The notes beneath the pieces are model-generated. The model was given only the letters and a program-made list of their open reading frames with translations. It was not told the origin of the DNA and ran no database searches. Positions 62,283-64,000 of a DNA stretch of 64,000 bases are shown here, in pieces. Positions within the stretch are counted from its first letter, which is position 1. Each line of letters begins with the position of its first letter. This DNA comes from W-Chloroflexi-9 sp045863195 (lineage in GTDB: Bacteria; Chloroflexota; Dehalococcoidia; UBA2979). The stretch covers positions 186,001 to 250,000 of the forward strand of contig BTUI01000001.1 of NCBI GenBank assembly GCA_045863195.1, in the 5' to 3' direction. Both the position numbers and the translations under genes were made by a program.

Positions 62283-63398
62283 ATGGACGATTCCCGGATG
62301 ACCGCTGCTGACGACTGGCCCGCCCTGATTGCGTCCACGATCGCGGACATCGGACCGCTTGACGCGCAGGCCGCGGCTCGAGCCGCGGCGCGTCATGACG
62401 CACTCACCAAGCCTCCGGGGTCGCTCGGCCATCTCGAACGCCTGGGCATTCGGATGGCGGGAATCACCGGGATCGACCGACCGAGACTCGCCCACCGACT
62501 CGTGGTCGTCGCGGCCGCCGACCACGGGGTTGCGCGGCATGGAGTGTCAGCGTACCCGGCCGAGGTGACCGCACAGATGGTTGGGAACTTCCTGGCGGGC
62601 GGGGCAGCGATCAATGTGCTTGCCGCGCATGCCGGGGCACGGGTGCGGATCGTCGATGCCGGGGTGCGTGGTGAGACGCCGGAGGACGCCGCCCTGACCC
62701 GGCTGCGCCTTGGCCCGGGGACGGACGACTTCACTTCGGGGCCGGCCATGTCGCGGGCGACCGCCGAGCGAGCGGTCGGTGAAGGCATCGCGCTGCTCGC
62801 CCACGAACACGCCGCGGGAGGGGTCGACATCGTCGCCGGCGGTGACATGGGGATTGGGAACACGACTGCCGCCGCGGCTCTCGTGGCCGCGGTGACTGGA
62901 CGCCCGGTACCAGCCGTGACCGGACGCGGGACGGGCATCGACGACGCTCGATTCGGGGCGAAGGTCCGCGCGATCCAATTGGCGCTCGACGTAAATCAGC
63001 CAGACCGCCAGGACGGGATCGACCTGCTCGCCAAGGTGGGGGGCTTCGAGATCGGGGTGCTGGCGGGTGTCTACCTGGGCGCCGCCGCCAGGCGCATCCC
63101 CATCGTGCTGGACGGCGTCATCTCGACTGCCGCCGCGCTCGTCGCACAGGTGCTCGCCCCGCCGGTCCGCGAGTATCTGACCGCGGCCCACCGCTCAGTC
63201 GAACCGGGCCACAGTGCGACGCTCGAATACCTCGAACTCGAACCACTGCTCGACCTCGGGATGCGGCTGGGCGAAGGCAGCGGTGCCGCGCTCGGCATCT
63301 CGCTCTGTGTCGCCGCCTGCCGCGTCCTCGACGAGATGGCGACGTTCGGGGAGGCGGGGGTCGAGAGTTCTGACAGTGTGGTCCGGCCAGAGTCATAG
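62283..63398 (+). CDS. cobT: nicotinate-nucleotide:dimethylbenzimidazole phosphoribosyltransferase
   Basis: Activates DMB to alpha-ribazole phosphate for the nucleotide loop of B12. 371 residues, a little longer than usual at both ends. TKPPGSLGHLERLGIRMAGITG, VVAAADHGVARHGVSAYPAEVTAQMV, GGDMGIGNTTAAAALVAAVTG, TGRGTGIDD and VLDGVISTAAALVA are all conserved; the catalytic Glu is likely in LGEGSGAALG. Uses DMB from BluB at 4740. Ribosome binding site before ATG 62283 is weak; ATG 62298 is an alternative. Confidence 0.94.
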   Translation: MDDSRMTAADDWPALIASTIADIGPLDAQAAARAAARHDALTKPPGSLGHLERLGIRMAGITGIDRPRLAHRLVVVAAADHGVARHGVSAYPAEVTAQMVGNFLAGGAAINVLAAHAGARVRIVDAGVRGETPEDAALTRLRLGPGTDDFTSGPAMSRATAERAVGEGIALLAHEHAAGGVDIVAGGDMGIGNTTAAAALVAAVTGRPVPAVTGRGTGIDDARFGAKVRAIQLALDVNQPDRQDGIDLLAKVGGFEIGVLAGVYLGAAARRIPIVLDGVISTAAALVAQVLAPPVREYLTAAHRSVEPGHSATLEYLELEPLLDLGMRLGEGSGAALGISLCVAACRVLDEMATFGEAGVESSDSVVRPES

Positions 63399-63568
63399 CT
63401 ACATCGGAGGCCGGTTCGTCGAACGATCGGTGAAGAGGGCAGTCCAGGGGGACGGCTACGATCGCTGATCGCTGGTGCATCCTCGTTGCGCCGGGAAGTC
63501 GTGCCTGACCTACATGAGCCGCAAGCCGGCTCGCGCACTGGCCAGCGGTCAGAAGAGAACAACAAGCA

Positions 63569-63608
63569 GGGCGGCCCGTGGGTCTCACCAGCTACCCACG
63601 GGCCGCCC
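63569..63608. terminator. strong GC hairpin, probable terminator
   Basis: A perfect 15-bp stem, GGGCGGCCCGTGGGT (63569-63583) with ACCCACGGGCCGCCC (63594-63608), and a 10-base loop. Downstream on the minus strand the tail is TGCTTGTTGTTCTCTTCT, moderately T-rich; on the plus strand there is none. It may end a minus-strand gene entering from the right or act in both directions after cobT. Confidence 0.6.
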
Positions 63609-64000
63609 GGTATTCGCGACGCTGACCCCGGCCTGCACGCCAACGGAATCAACTATCGAGGTCGGTGTCGCCGCATGGGAACTGGGCCCGATTGTGATGC
63701 GACCCTAGGGGATCCGCTGTCGGGCGTGGGAGCGTACCTGCTCGGGAGGCACGGTGTGCGGGCGCCGTCGGCCACCGGGCACGGTCTCGTGATCGCCGTC
63801 TGCAACCTGCGGCTGCGGCCGGGGCAGTGGCGAGTCATCGAGACGACGGAGCTGGCGATCGCTTAGGGCGTCGTCAGACTCGGTCGAGTGGACACCACAT
63901 GGCCACAACCGACCACCCTGGTGGATTCAATTCGATGGTCGCCTGCATCTCGAACGGGCCGGGATCAGATTCCAGATCAGGTGCCGACGGTGGGAGTCGA
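63609..64000. other. right-edge stretch
   Basis: About 390 bases without a gene I can support. One plus-strand frame ends RLRPGQWRVIETTELAIA at 63866 but has no recognisable domain or ribosome binding site. Confidence 0.35.

Overview
The window is a GC-rich bacterial chromosome segment, dense with short overlapping operons (ATGA and GTGA stop/start junctions) and many GTG starts. An F420 gene (fbiC), a cobaltochelatase-type CobN, a fused ChlI/ChlD subunit, CbtBA and the codon style all fit a Chloroflexota bacterium, most likely of the Thermomicrobia/Sphaerobacter type. That placement is inference from gene content, not from a marker gene.

Layout. 1-4.5 kb: a small monooxygenase-fold protein, ribA and fbiC (flavin/F420 precursors), and a divergent HxlR regulator. 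4.7-12.6 kb, minus strand: a thiamin operon thiD-thiE-thiO-thiS-thiG-tenI-tenA-thiC led by a TPP riboswitch, with bluB (lower ligand of B12) directly behind it. 12.7-22.3 kb, plus strand: a cobalamin riboswitch and the corrin-ring operon cbiC/cbiX fusion, a cbiD remnant, cbiET, cobI, cobM, cbiG, cobJ, cobB; then cobF (minus) and cobK (plus). 22.6-24.6 kb: three decayed genes in a row (EamA transporter, response regulator, beta-carbonic anhydrase). 25-31.4 kb: molybdenum/nitrate assimilation (fmdE, mobA, nirA, nasA, narK). 31.8-33.3 kb: a zinc-type CDF exporter and its ArsR repressor. 33.7-36.9 kb: a minus-strand sulfide-response operon (rhodanese-ArsR, DsrE, SQR-like flavoprotein, SHOCT protein, cytochrome c). 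37.1-40.8 kb: two radical SAM/SPASM enzymes like AhbC/AhbD plus an NnrS-like membrane protein. 41-45.6 kb: cbiB, cobD, cobQ, bioY. 46-56 kb, minus strand: riboswitch-led cbtB-cbtA-cobN-cobO-chlID followed by two exported proteins. 56-63.4 kb, plus strand: a third cobalamin riboswitch, a small ORF, pduO-type adenosyltransferase, btuC-btuF-btuD, a second cobB, and cobT.

How it works together. The window encodes most of adenosylcobalamin synthesis: ring methylation and contraction, a,c-amidation, cobalt uptake and insertion, adenosylation, remaining amidations, aminopropanol arm, DMB synthesis and activation, and corrinoid import. Not seen here are uroporphyrinogen III methyltransferase, cobU, cobS and cobC. 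The ring pathway is a mosaic: CbiG and CbiX belong to the early-cobalt (anaerobic) route, CobF and CobN/ChlID to the late-cobalt (aerobic) route, and cbiD survives only as an 80-codon fragment while CobF, the enzyme doing the equivalent C1 methylation, sits at the operon's end. Several other branches also draw on precorrin-2/siroheme: the siroheme enzyme NirA and the AhbC-like enzyme, so the window is rich in tetrapyrrole functions.

Regulation visible in sequence: one TPP and three cobalamin riboswitches, GC hairpin terminators behind each cobalamin aptamer, two inverted-repeat sites overlapping the start codons of the two ArsR genes, and a stem-loop that overlaps the ribosome binding site of fmdE. 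No rRNA, tRNA, CRISPR array or intact insertion sequence was recognised.
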